From positions 50,096 to 114,095 of the forward strand of contig SCPZ01000027.1 in NCBI GenBank assembly GCA_004299305.1: 64,000 nt of DNA. The letters are read 5' to 3'. The translations under genes were made by a program, and so were the position numbers. The notes beneath the pieces were generated by a model. That model saw nothing but the letters and a program-made list of their open reading frames with translations, was not told where the DNA came from and made no database searches. Source of the DNA: Methylobacter sp. (GTDB lineage: Bacteria > Pseudomonadota > Gammaproteobacteria > Methylococcales > Methylomonadaceae). Positions 56,484 to 64,000 of this stretch are shown piece by piece. Numbering within the stretch: the first letter of the stretch is position 1; each line of letters begins with the position of its first letter.

Positions 56484-57917
56484 CTAGAAAATAAATCCAA
56501 ACCCTAAATTAAAATCATCCGGTAAAGAACCTTGTCTTGCCATATAATTGCGATAGTCAGCTTTGATTACAACATTAGGGATAGGCTTATATTGCAATCC
56601 CATCTGAAAGATTTGCCAATCTCTGGTTGGATCATTAGCAAAGCCACTCGGTGCTTTGGCCATAGTATTTAGCTTTTCATAACGGAAAAACGGCGCGAAA
56701 TATTGTGTTGTATCTTTCCATAATAACGGCAATACATCGTAACCGAGTTCTGAATACCAACCATAATTTTGTGAACCTATGACTTGGCCTGCATTGGGAT
56801 GATCTGAATCAACCGGCGCATTAAGCCTGGCTATATTCGCAGCACTGATAAGATCCGCATCACCGATATGCCCCCACGACCCCAAGGTGCGAAATTCTAG
56901 TCCACGGTATTTCCATTGCACATGGGCTTCATAGAGTTGCGTAAAAACATCGGCCTTTTGCCCTGCAAAGGTTTGATTTTGCCCGGAATTACCAACATAA
57001 GCCGAACCACCAACAGAGACGCCGGGTAATGAGTCAGGCTCATAATCCATCCGCGCAACATACCCGAAGTTTTCTGCTCTAGCATTACTTCCACCGCCAC
57101 GCCCCTCGCGGATACCTTCAGAAGTGAAGCCTGCGGCATCTAAGCCACTGACTACATAAGCGGTATAGGTCAAGTTCGGTGTAATTGCACCAAATAAACC
57201 TACGCCCATTTCGCGCCAAGTACTCGGTATGATGCGTTGTTCAACTTCGGGGCGATGATTACCGAAGTAAAAGAGCGGCTCATGAATCCTATTAACTAAT
57301 CCCATCGGCATCAAGACTAAACCTGCGCGAACATTAGCCTTTTGATTAATAAAGAAATCCAGCGATGCAAACTCGACTGAAACTTCACCTTTCTCTTCCG
57401 ATCCTTCACCGGTAGAAGCATGCTCGAACTCAAGCTCACTATTGAAAAGTATGCGGTCAGTAAATTTATAACCTGCGTACAAAACCATGCGCTCCATATC
57501 GGCACTATCATTGCTGTTGCCCTTATCTCCAACCTTAGCGGAATAATTACCTTCACCGTAACCACCAATCGACAAACCCTTACCGACCCCATAAACCTTG
57601 GATGCAGCAGGCCCCATCCCATAAGCGCTTTTATATTTCGCTTCTTCCGGAATAGATAAATTGGTGCGCAACCTCTCAACCTCCTGAGTCAGTACATCGG
57701 TTTTTCGCTCCAAATTCTTTACGTCGCCACCGGTAGTTTTAACCGGAGCGACAACCTGCATTCCTGATTTCATTTCATCAATTTGCTTTTGTTGTGCCTG
57801 AATGATTTTCCACATATCTTCCATGGTCTGTGGTTTTTCTAGTGCGTTAACAGGCGCACTTAAAGCAACAAGCACAGCTAGTACCTCACTCTTTAATAAT
57901 CGTTTATTTTTTTTCAT
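56484..57917 (-). CDS. Outer-membrane porin (OprP/phosphate-selective-like)
   Basis: The 477-residue protein has a signal peptide (cleavage near VNALEK), a short coiled coil (MWKIIQAQQKQIDEMK, then a heptad region to about 90) and then beta-strand-rich sequence ending in a terminal phenylalanine (LGFGFIF), as in porins. The internal motifs GYGEGNYS and ERMVLYAGYKFTDRILFNSELEFEH fit the porin O/P group. The solute is unknown. It stands alone, with a long 424-bp upstream region. Confidence 0.85.
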   Translation of the reverse strand: MKKNKRLLKSEVLAVLVALSAPVNALEKPQTMEDMWKIIQAQQKQIDEMKSGMQVVAPVKTTGGDVKNLERKTDVLTQEVERLRTNLSIPEEAKYKSAYGMGPAASKVYGVGKGLSIGGYGEGNYSAKVGDKGNSNDSADMERMVLYAGYKFTDRILFNSELEFEHASTGEGSEEKGEVSVEFASLDFFINQKANVRAGLVLMPMGLVNRIHEPLFYFGNHRPEVEQRIIPSTWREMGVGLFGAITPNLTYTAYVVSGLDAAGFTSEGIREGRGGGSNARAENFGYVARMDYEPDSLPGVSVGGSAYVGNSGQNQTFAGQKADVFTQLYEAHVQWKYRGLEFRTLGSWGHIGDADLISAANIARLNAPVDSDHPNAGQVIGSQNYGWYSELGYDVLPLLWKDTTQYFAPFFRYEKLNTMAKAPSGFANDPTRDWQIFQMGLQYKPIPNVVIKADYRNYMARQGSLPDDFNLGFGFIF

Positions 57918-58341
57918 TTATACGGTCTCTCACAAATAATGGGTGAAAGGAGTATAGATTAAATAGTTGTGTTAATGCAAACGATTCTTGTTTATAAATT
58001 AAACTAAGGTAATTACTCTTTACTTATGCTTATGCTTATGCGGCTTGTATGAGACAGGAGCTGAGTTGCTCTATAAATCTGGGGTTACATATATTGCTGA
58101 AATCACCTGCTTTCAGTAAGTATTTTTTACGTAGAAAAATACAAGTTTTCTGAAATTGCGTTGCTGGGCTAGAAACCACAGTTATGCGGCTTCCGACCAC
58201 CTTGCGATAGGATATTCAGAGGGCGGAATAACTGCAGGTAAGGGCTGTGAGAGCACAACCACATAGATACAAGCATCAAAAAGTAGATGCTTTAGATGAC
58301 TCAGGATCGAAAGCTTTGCCTACAGAGTGTAGGTGTGCGCT
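57918..58341. promoter_or_regulatory. Upstream region of the porin gene and end of apaH
   Basis: About 420 bp without a gene. AACGATTCTTGTTT near 57980 weakly resembles half of a Fur box and could make the porin iron-responsive. This is a low-confidence reading. Nothing else is recognised. Confidence 0.3.
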
Positions 58342-59187
58342 CTAACTTGCTACAGCCAGATATTTTTTACTGGGTTTTTTAGCCTCGGGACAATCAATAC
58401 TGAAACGCTGTAGGGTCTCACCCAGTCTTAATGCGGTTAATTGACCACCCCAAAGACAGCCGGTATCAATGGCATAACAGTTTGGTCCCTCGTAATATCC
58501 CAAGGTTGACCAGTGACCGAAGATAATACGCATGTCTGCATTCTTACGTTTAGGTACGGTAAACCACGGAACAAGGTTTTTCGGCTGTGAGCCTAAAGGT
58601 CCGCTATTAACAAAATCCAATCGACCGTTAACATCGCAATATCGCATTCGAGTAAAGCAATTGATGATAAAACGTAGCCTCTCGACACCTTTCAAGCTAG
58701 ACGACCAGATATTCGGCTTGTTGCCGTACATTTGCTTTAAAAACACCTGATAATCAGGGGCTTTTAAAGCCTGTTCCGCCAATAAAGCCATTTTCTGGGT
58801 TCGTTTAAAATCCCATTGGGGCGGAAGGCCGGCATGGACTAGGCAGAAATCATCGTTAAAATGAAACAGCGGCCGATGCCTGAGCCAATCAATTAACTCA
58901 TCCCTATCCGGCGCTTCAAGTATTTGCTGCAGCGAGTCTTTTTTATTGGCTATTTTAGGCGCACAAGACGCGGCCAATAAATGCAAGTCATGGTTGCCCA
59001 ATACCGTAACCGCAGAACTGCCCAGTGATTTAACAAAACGTAGGGTTTCTAAAGACTTAGGACCACGATTGACCAAGTCACCGGCAAACCACAGTTGGTC
59101 AGTATGTTCATTAAAAGAGAGAGTGTCTAGGAGTCTTAATAATTCATCAAAACAGCCTTGAACATCACCGATAGCATAAATAGACAT
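58342..59187 (-). CDS. apaH: Diadenosine tetraphosphatase ApaH (symmetrical)
   Basis: ApaH cuts Ap4A into two ADP and also decaps Np4-capped RNA. The 281-residue metallophosphatase has IGDVQGCFDEL, FAGDLVNRGPKSLE and VLGNHDLHLLA with the metal ligands, and LVHAGLPPQW and IIFGHWSTLGYYEG near the end. It is immediately after apaG (2 bp). Confidence 0.96.
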   Translation of the reverse strand: MSIYAIGDVQGCFDELLRLLDTLSFNEHTDQLWFAGDLVNRGPKSLETLRFVKSLGSSAVTVLGNHDLHLLAASCAPKIANKKDSLQQILEAPDRDELIDWLRHRPLFHFNDDFCLVHAGLPPQWDFKRTQKMALLAEQALKAPDYQVFLKQMYGNKPNIWSSSLKGVERLRFIINCFTRMRYCDVNGRLDFVNSGPLGSQPKNLVPWFTVPKRKNADMRIIFGHWSTLGYYEGPNCYAIDTGCLWGGQLTALRLGETLQRFSIDCPEAKKPSKKYLAVAS

Positions 59188-59189
59188 TT

Positions 59190-59567
59190 CTAATGCAGAG
59201 TTCTTGGGATTGATAAGGTAAATCTGGGGACATCTGCGAGGAAATTATCGCCATCATCTGAATGCATAGTATAGTCGCCCTGCATAGTGCCGACTGGGGT
59301 TGCTATCATTGCCCCGCTGGTGTAACAAAAAGACTCGCCGGGTCTAAGATAAGGGTGTTCGCCTATGACGCCATCGCCCCTAACTTCCTGAATCTTGCCA
59401 TTGGAATCGGTAATTAGCCAATGCCGTTGGATCAGCTTTGCCGGTATTTCGCCGACGTTGGTGATAGTGATGGTGTAGGCGAAGACATAGCGGTCCTCAT
59501 CGGGAGAAGATTGCGCTTCTATGAAAAAAGGCGTCGCTTCAACAATTATTTTGTTTTTTTCGTTCAT
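59190..59567 (-). CDS. apaG: ApaG/DUF525 protein
   Basis: The 125-residue fibronectin-like fold is conserved beside apaH; its exact role is unclear. Motifs RYVFAYTITITNVG, RHWLITDSNGKIQEV, GEHPYLRPGESFCYTSG and GTMQGDYTMHSDDG are all present. Start ATG 59567. Confidence 0.95.
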   Translation of the reverse strand: MNEKNKIIVEATPFFIEAQSSPDEDRYVFAYTITITNVGEIPAKLIQRHWLITDSNGKIQEVRGDGVIGEHPYLRPGESFCYTSGAMIATPVGTMQGDYTMHSDDGDNFLADVPRFTLSIPRTLH

Positions 59568-59639
59568 TATTAGATCATATAAGGTTATATAGTGATTATT
59601 TCATCGTAACTTTTCATTAAACGCAAGCAACTATTCAGT

Positions 59640-60236
59640 ATGAAATACAAAGACTGCTTTTTAATCCTGTTATTGAGCTTATCCCAGGCGGCTCATGCAG
59701 AAGACGGTAAAGATTTATTTGCGGCGGCAATGATGGGCAAGCTTGAAAGAGCAGAGGCTTTGCTGGCGCAAGGGATTGATGTTAACAGCAAAACACCCGG
59801 CGGTCGCACCGCGCTAATGGCTGCGAGTTTTAACGGCAATGTAAAAATTGTTAAAGCCTTGTTGGCGTATGGCGCTGATGTCAGTATTACCGATAATGCA
59901 GGAACGACAGCGTTAATGGATGCCCTGGTTTTCGGCAATGAAGATATCGTCAACTTACTAATTGCGGCCGGTTCCGATGTTAATGCCTTGGACAAACAAA
60001 ACGTGACTGTCATGGCCAGGGCCAAGAAAAACGGCCATGAAAAAGTCATTAAAATTCTGGAAAAAGCCGGGGCGAAAGAAGAGGAACAAGTGCCGATAGA
60101 AGAAGCGACAGCCAAGGAAGGTGAGGACGGCAAACCTGGAGCCAAAAAAGAAGGTACAGAAGCTAAACCCGGAGATAAAACCGCAGAAGGCAAACCGGCA
60201 GACAAGCCCGGAGCACCACCACCCGCAAAAAAATAA
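59640..60236 (+). CDS. Exported ankyrin-repeat protein
   Basis: The 198-residue protein has a signal peptide (cleavage near HA-ED) and three ankyrin repeats (about 27-125; for example GRTALMAASFNGNVKIVKAL and GTTALMDALVFGNEDIVNLL). The C-terminal 60 residues are a low-complexity tail rich in E, K, G and P (GDKTAEGKPADKPGAPPP). It is probably periplasmic; partner unknown. Confidence 0.88.
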   Translation: MKYKDCFLILLLSLSQAAHAEDGKDLFAAAMMGKLERAEALLAQGIDVNSKTPGGRTALMAASFNGNVKIVKALLAYGADVSITDNAGTTALMDALVFGNEDIVNLLIAAGSDVNALDKQNVTVMARAKKNGHEKVIKILEKAGAKEEEQVPIEEATAKEGEDGKPGAKKEGTEAKPGDKTAEGKPADKPGAPPPAKK

Positions 60237-60369
60237 ATTCGTAACCGACCCAGCTACAGATGCACGCTGATAAACCGGAATATTTGAAAATGAGCCAGCG
60301 AAATAGCCCGTCTATAATAAGCGCCGAGCTGTGGCCGAATAGTTACAATAAATTTATAAGGATAAGACA

Positions 60370-61731
60370 TTGCATATTCACATCTTAGGTATTTGCGGAA
60401 CATTTATGGGCGGGCTTGCCGTGATTGCGCGACAGTTGGGACACCAAGTCAGCGGTTCCGACCAGAATGTTTATCCGCCGATGAGCATCCAGCTGGAGCA
60501 GCAAGGCATTGTGTTGATGGAAGGCTATCGGGCCGAAAATCTGGATGCCAAACCGGACCTGGTGATTATCGGCAACGCCTTGTCTCGCGGCAATCCTGAA
60601 GTCGAAGCAGTGCTTAATAAAGGACTGAGATACGTATCCGGCCCGCAATGGCTGGCAGAGCACGTATTACAGGATAAATGGGTGCTGGGCGTTGCCGGAA
60701 CCCACGGTAAAACCACCACGACCAGCATGTTGAGCTGGATATTGGAGCATCAGGGTTTTAATCCTGGCTTTTTAATCGGCGGCATCCCGTTAAATTTCGG
60801 CATTTCGGCGCGACTGGGCGAGTCCGATTTTTTTGTGATTGAGGCCGACGAATACGATTCCGCGTTTTTCGACAAGCGCTCAAAGTTTGTCCACTACCGA
60901 CCCCGCACTACCATCCTGAATAACCTGGAATACGACCATGCCGATATTTTCCCTGACCTGGATGCGATTAAAAAACAATTCCATCACCTGGTCAGGACGA
61001 TACCCGGCGAGGGCCTGATTATCAGCCCCGAATGCGATGCCAATATCAACGACGTATTGGCGATGGGCTGCTGGACGCCGGTAGCCAAGACCTCGATTAA
61101 TTCGGATGCTCAGTGGAACGCACAGCTGATTAAAGCCGACGGCAGCCAATTCAACGTACTGGCGGACCATCAAGCACAAGGCTGTGTCGAATGGTCGTTG
61201 ACCGGAAAACATAATGTCTACAATGCACTGTCGGCGATAGTGGCCGCCAAACATGTCGGCATTCTGCCCAAGGATGCGATAGCCGCGCTGGGGCAGTTCA
61301 AAAACGTCAAGCGCCGTATGGAAGTAATTGCCGAGATTAACGGCATCACTATCTATGATGACTTCGCCCATCACCCAACCGCAATACAAACGACGCTGGA
61401 CGGCTTGCGCAAACAGGTGGGACAAGAGCGCATTATTGCGATAGTCGAGCCGCGCTCAAACACCATGCGCCTGGGCGTACATACCAAAACACTGGCCGAA
61501 TCACTGGGCAATGCCGATTTAGCTATCATCTACCAACCGGAAGGAATGGGCTGGAATTTAGGCGAGCTGAAAAAATACGCCGGTAACATTGAAATCTGTT
61601 CATCACTGGATGACATCATCAATAAGCTAAAATTCGAAGCGCGTTACGGCGGGCATTTTGTGTTGATGAGCAACGGCAGCTTCGGCGGCATTTATCAGCG
61701 CCTACAGGATGCGTTGCACGGCGAGCTTTAA
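60370..61731 (+). CDS. mpl: UDP-MurNAc:tripeptide ligase (murein recycling) Mpl
   Basis: Mpl attaches recycled L-Ala-gamma-D-Glu-meso-DAP to UDP-MurNAc. The 453-residue Mur ligase starts at TTG 60370, with AAGGA upstream, and has the P-loop GTHGKTTTTSML, EADEYDSAFFDKRSKF and IYDDFAHHPTAI. It complements the mltB/rlpA/dacC set earlier in the window in cell-wall turnover. Confidence 0.95.
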   Translation: MHIHILGICGTFMGGLAVIARQLGHQVSGSDQNVYPPMSIQLEQQGIVLMEGYRAENLDAKPDLVIIGNALSRGNPEVEAVLNKGLRYVSGPQWLAEHVLQDKWVLGVAGTHGKTTTTSMLSWILEHQGFNPGFLIGGIPLNFGISARLGESDFFVIEADEYDSAFFDKRSKFVHYRPRTTILNNLEYDHADIFPDLDAIKKQFHHLVRTIPGEGLIISPECDANINDVLAMGCWTPVAKTSINSDAQWNAQLIKADGSQFNVLADHQAQGCVEWSLTGKHNVYNALSAIVAAKHVGILPKDAIAALGQFKNVKRRMEVIAEINGITIYDDFAHHPTAIQTTLDGLRKQVGQERIIAIVEPRSNTMRLGVHTKTLAESLGNADLAIIYQPEGMGWNLGELKKYAGNIEICSSLDDIINKLKFEARYGGHFVLMSNGSFGGIYQRLQDALHGEL

Positions 61732-61741
61732 TTAATTAATG

Positions 61742-61822
61742 GAACACGGATGACACAGATTGGACGGATTTAAACGGATTTTTTATCTGTGTTTATCAGT
61801 CAAATCCGTGTCATCCGTGTTC
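61742..61822. repeat. Inverted repeat between mpl and trpD
   Basis: GAACACGGATGACAC (61742-61756) and its complement (61808-61822) flank a spacer with further direct copies of the string ACGGATT. It may also act as a terminator for mpl. Confidence 0.7.
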
Positions 61823-61855
61823 TATTTACAATTTTCAAATACAAACTAAACCCGA

Positions 61856-62872
61856 ATGCACATACAACAAGCCCTGCAAGCCCTGCTGAACAAACAAGAT
61901 CTCAGTTCCGATCAAATGCGCGAAGTGATGCGACTGATCATGAGCGGCCAAGCCACCGACGCACAAATCGGCGGCTTCTTAATCGCCCTGCGCTGCAAAG
62001 GCGAAACTATCGACGAAATCGCCGCCGGTGCCGAAGTGATGCGCGAACTGGCAACCAAAGTAAATATAACAGGCGACCATGTCATCGATACCTGCGGCAC
62101 TGGCGGCGATGGCGCGAACACCTTCAACATCTCCACCACCTGCGCCTTTGTCGTGGCCGCAGCGGGCGGGCAGGTCGCCAAACACGGCAACCGTTCCGTG
62201 TCGAGCAGTTGCGGCAGCGCCGACCTGCTGGAAATCGCCGGAGTCAACCTGGATTTAAACGCCGAACAAGTAGCGCATTGCGTCAATCAAATCGGCGTCG
62301 GTTTTTTATTCGCGCCCAAACATCACGGCGCAATGAAATACACCAGCAATGCCCGTAAAGAAATGGGGGTCAGAACCCTGTTCAATCTCTTAGGCCCCTT
62401 ATCCAACCCCGCCGGAGCGCCGAACCAATTGATCGGCGTATTTGCCAAGGAATGGGTGGAACCTTTGGCGCAGGCGTTAAAAAAACTCGGCAGCAAACAT
62501 GTGCTGGTGGTTAATGCCGACGACGGGCTCGATGAAATCAGCATTGCCTCGCCTTCAACCATTGCCGAGCTTAAAGACGGCGAAGTTACCAGCTATACGA
62601 TCACCCCGGAGCAATTCGGTTTTAAGCGTGCCGGTCTGGACGAATTGGCCATTGATGGTGCGGCTTCCAGCTTGGTGATGGTAAAATCGGTGCTGGACAA
62701 TAAAGCCGGAGCGGCCAGGGACATCGTGACACTCAATGCAGGGGCTGCAATTTATGCGGCCAATATCACTGACTCCTTAAGCGCTGGCATAGAAAAAGCC
62801 CAAGAGCTTATTGCCAGCGGCGCGGCAAAAGCCAAATTCGACGCGTTGATCGCATATTCAAAAACCTTATAA
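61856..62872 (+). CDS. trpD: Anthranilate phosphoribosyltransferase
   Basis: TrpD makes phosphoribosyl-anthranilate, the second step of tryptophan synthesis. The 338-residue protein has the PRPP-binding [32 protein letters not shown] and [16 protein letters not shown]. It precedes trpC by 13 bp. The first enzyme (trpEG) is not in the window. Confidence 0.96.
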   Translation: MHIQQALQALLNKQDLSSDQMREVMRLIMSGQATDAQIGGFLIALRCKGETIDEIAAGAEVMRELATKVNITGDHVIDTCGTGGDGANTFNISTTCAFVVAAAGGQVAKHGNRSVSSSCGSADLLEIAGVNLDLNAEQVAHCVNQIGVGFLFAPKHHGAMKYTSNARKEMGVRTLFNLLGPLSNPAGAPNQLIGVFAKEWVEPLAQALKKLGSKHVLVVNADDGLDEISIASPSTIAELKDGEVTSYTITPEQFGFKRAGLDELAIDGAASSLVMVKSVLDNKAGAARDIVTLNAGAAIYAANITDSLSAGIEKAQELIASGAAKAKFDALIAYSKTL

Positions 62873-62885
62873 ATAACTAGAAGCC

Positions 62886-63686
62886 ATGACCGATACGCCA
62901 GACATCTTAAAAAAAATCCTCGATAAAAAAGCCGAAGAGGTTGCCAGACGCAGAACAGGCATGACCATCGCCAACCTGGAAGAAATTGCCGGAGGCGTAG
63001 AAGGCCCGCGCGGATTTTACAACGCCCTGCACAGCAAGGTATTGGCTAAAAAACCGGCGATTATTGCGGAAATCAAAAAAGCCTCGCCCAGCCAAGGCGT
63101 GATCAGGGAAGATTTCCAGCCTATCGCAATCGGCCAGGATTACGCGATGAACGGCGCGGCCTGCCTGTCGGTATTAACCGATAAGGAGTTTTTCCAGGGC
63201 TCGGAAGTCTACCTGCAAATGGTCCGGGAACGCTGCCCGCTGCCGGTATTAAGAAAAGACTTCATGATCGACCCTTACCAAATCTACGAAGCCCGCGCCC
63301 TGGGAGCAGACTGCATATTGCTGATCGTCGCCGCATTGGAAGACGGCCAAATGCACGAGCTGTCGGACATTGCAAGCAAACTGGGCATGGATGTATTGGT
63401 GGAAGTTCACAATGCCGAAGAACTGCAACGGGCATTAACGTTGGACACCAAACTGATCGGCATCAACAATCGCAACCTGCGCACCTTTGAAACCTCATTA
63501 CAGACCACGCTGGATTTGAAAGCCGATATTCCCGCAGACCGTTTGATCATCACCGAAAGCGGCATTCATAGCCATGAAGACGTGCAGTTGATGTTGGATA
63601 ACGGCATCTACTCCTTCCTGGTTGGCGAAGCGTTTATGCGGGCGGACAGCCCGGGGCAGAAGATGCGGGAGTTGTTTGGGCTGTAG
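62886..63686 (+). CDS. trpC: Indole-3-glycerol phosphate synthase
   Basis: TrpC closes the indole ring. The 266-residue TIM barrel has [38 protein letters not shown] and [13 protein letters not shown], with catalytic lysines and glutamate in place. It is a stand-alone TrpC without a fused PRA isomerase. Confidence 0.96.
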   Translation: MTDTPDILKKILDKKAEEVARRRTGMTIANLEEIAGGVEGPRGFYNALHSKVLAKKPAIIAEIKKASPSQGVIREDFQPIAIGQDYAMNGAACLSVLTDKEFFQGSEVYLQMVRERCPLPVLRKDFMIDPYQIYEARALGADCILLIVAALEDGQMHELSDIASKLGMDVLVEVHNAEELQRALTLDTKLIGINNRNLRTFETSLQTTLDLKADIPADRLIITESGIHSHEDVQLMLDNGIYSFLVGEAFMRADSPGQKMRELFGL

Positions 63687-63751
63687 GCAGCACCGATTAT
63701 CTGGTTACTTCGGGAAGCTAGAGCTTCCATCACTGCGTTCCCAAGCTTCAG

Positions 63752-63771
63752 CTCTCATCGTTATACACAAG
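63752..63771 (-). repeat. 20-bp dispersed repeat, copy 2
   Basis: Exact complement of 44230-44249 (CTTGTGTATAACGATGAGAG). Confidence 0.75.
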
Positions 63772-63795
63772 TATTTCAAAGCACGTCATCCCGGC

Positions 63796-63913
63796 GGATT
63801 GCCGGGATCCAGAAGCCATGGATGGCATACTGAAGTAGGCAACAAGTCTCGACACAGGAATTGCTCAATGAAATCAAGCATTCACATCCCTGTGCTCTGG
63901 ATCCCGGCAATCC
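63796..63913. repeat. Inverted REP-type repeat with 18-bp arms
   Basis: GGATTGCCGGGATCCAGA (63796-63813) is exactly complementary to 63896-63913. The spacer is about 80 bp. The unit is of the CCGGC/GCCGG type also seen at 39072. Confidence 0.8.
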
Positions 63914-64000
63914 CTTATATCTTGATTCTGTTCTCTCAAAGAGCCAGAATCCCCGACTGATCATCGGGAGGGCAGCGAGGAAGTCGAGCCATCCCTGAGG

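Larger units (their letters stand above)
63687..64000. other. Intergenic end of the window with repeats
   Basis: No gene is recognised in 314 bp. It holds the 20-bp repeat at 63752-63771 and the inverted repeat 63796-63913. Confidence 0.5.

Overview
The window looks like a chromosomal segment of a gammaproteobacterium, most likely a type I methanotroph (Methylococcales). This is inferred from gene content and order: a gammaproteobacterial mreBCD-mrdA-rodA-mltB-rlpA-dacC-dat-ybeD-lipB-lipA cluster, a complete zwf-edd-eda Entner-Doudoroff operon followed by gltA, fdxA, apaHG, mpl, trpDC, and many families of short palindromic repeats. No rRNA or tRNA gene was seen, so the taxonomy is not proven.

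Layout. (1) 1-613: the end of an unidentified gene cut by the window edge, plus a short repeat. (2) 614-14735: a complete Tn7-like transposon with near-identical 29-bp terminal inverted repeats and a perfect 5-bp target duplication (TTTTA at 609-613 and 14736-14740). It inserted exactly at the lipA stop codon. It carries tnsA-tnsB-tnsC-tniQ at the left, a dndBCDE DNA phosphorothioation operon in the middle, a convergent pair made of a GHKL ATPase and a small GIY-YIG-like protein, and a TnsE-like gene at the lipA-side end. (3) 14738-26249, minus strand: lipoate synthesis, a D-amino-acid-transaminase-like gene, a peptidoglycan carboxypeptidase, and the rod-shape/elongasome cluster. (4) 26378-30204: gatC-gatA-(Uma2-like)-gatB. 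(5) 30426-37088: small exported or membrane proteins, then zwf-edd-eda and gltA. (6) 37193-39043: esterase, GFA-family enzyme and two small membrane proteins. (7) 39219-51453: accessory region with a 21-repeat RCC1-like RTX protein, a decayed insertion sequence, pgl beside a dead second zwf, a pentapeptide-repeat protein, an ABC importer and a second RTX/Calx-beta protein. (8) 52154-64000: a decayed RecQ-type helicase, a CYTH protein, fdxA, a MITE-like element, a porin, apaG/apaH, an ankyrin protein, mpl, trpD and trpC.

Working together: the transposon appears to be a mobile defence island. dndBCDE would mark DNA with phosphorothioate. No known Dnd restriction partner (DndFGH) is present, so the convergent GHKL ATPase and its 4-bp-overlapping small partner are the best candidates for the effector arm; this is inference. 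Outside the island the genes are mostly housekeeping, with several pseudogenes (zwf2, recQ-like, an IS transposase) whose breakpoints lie at or near dispersed repeats.
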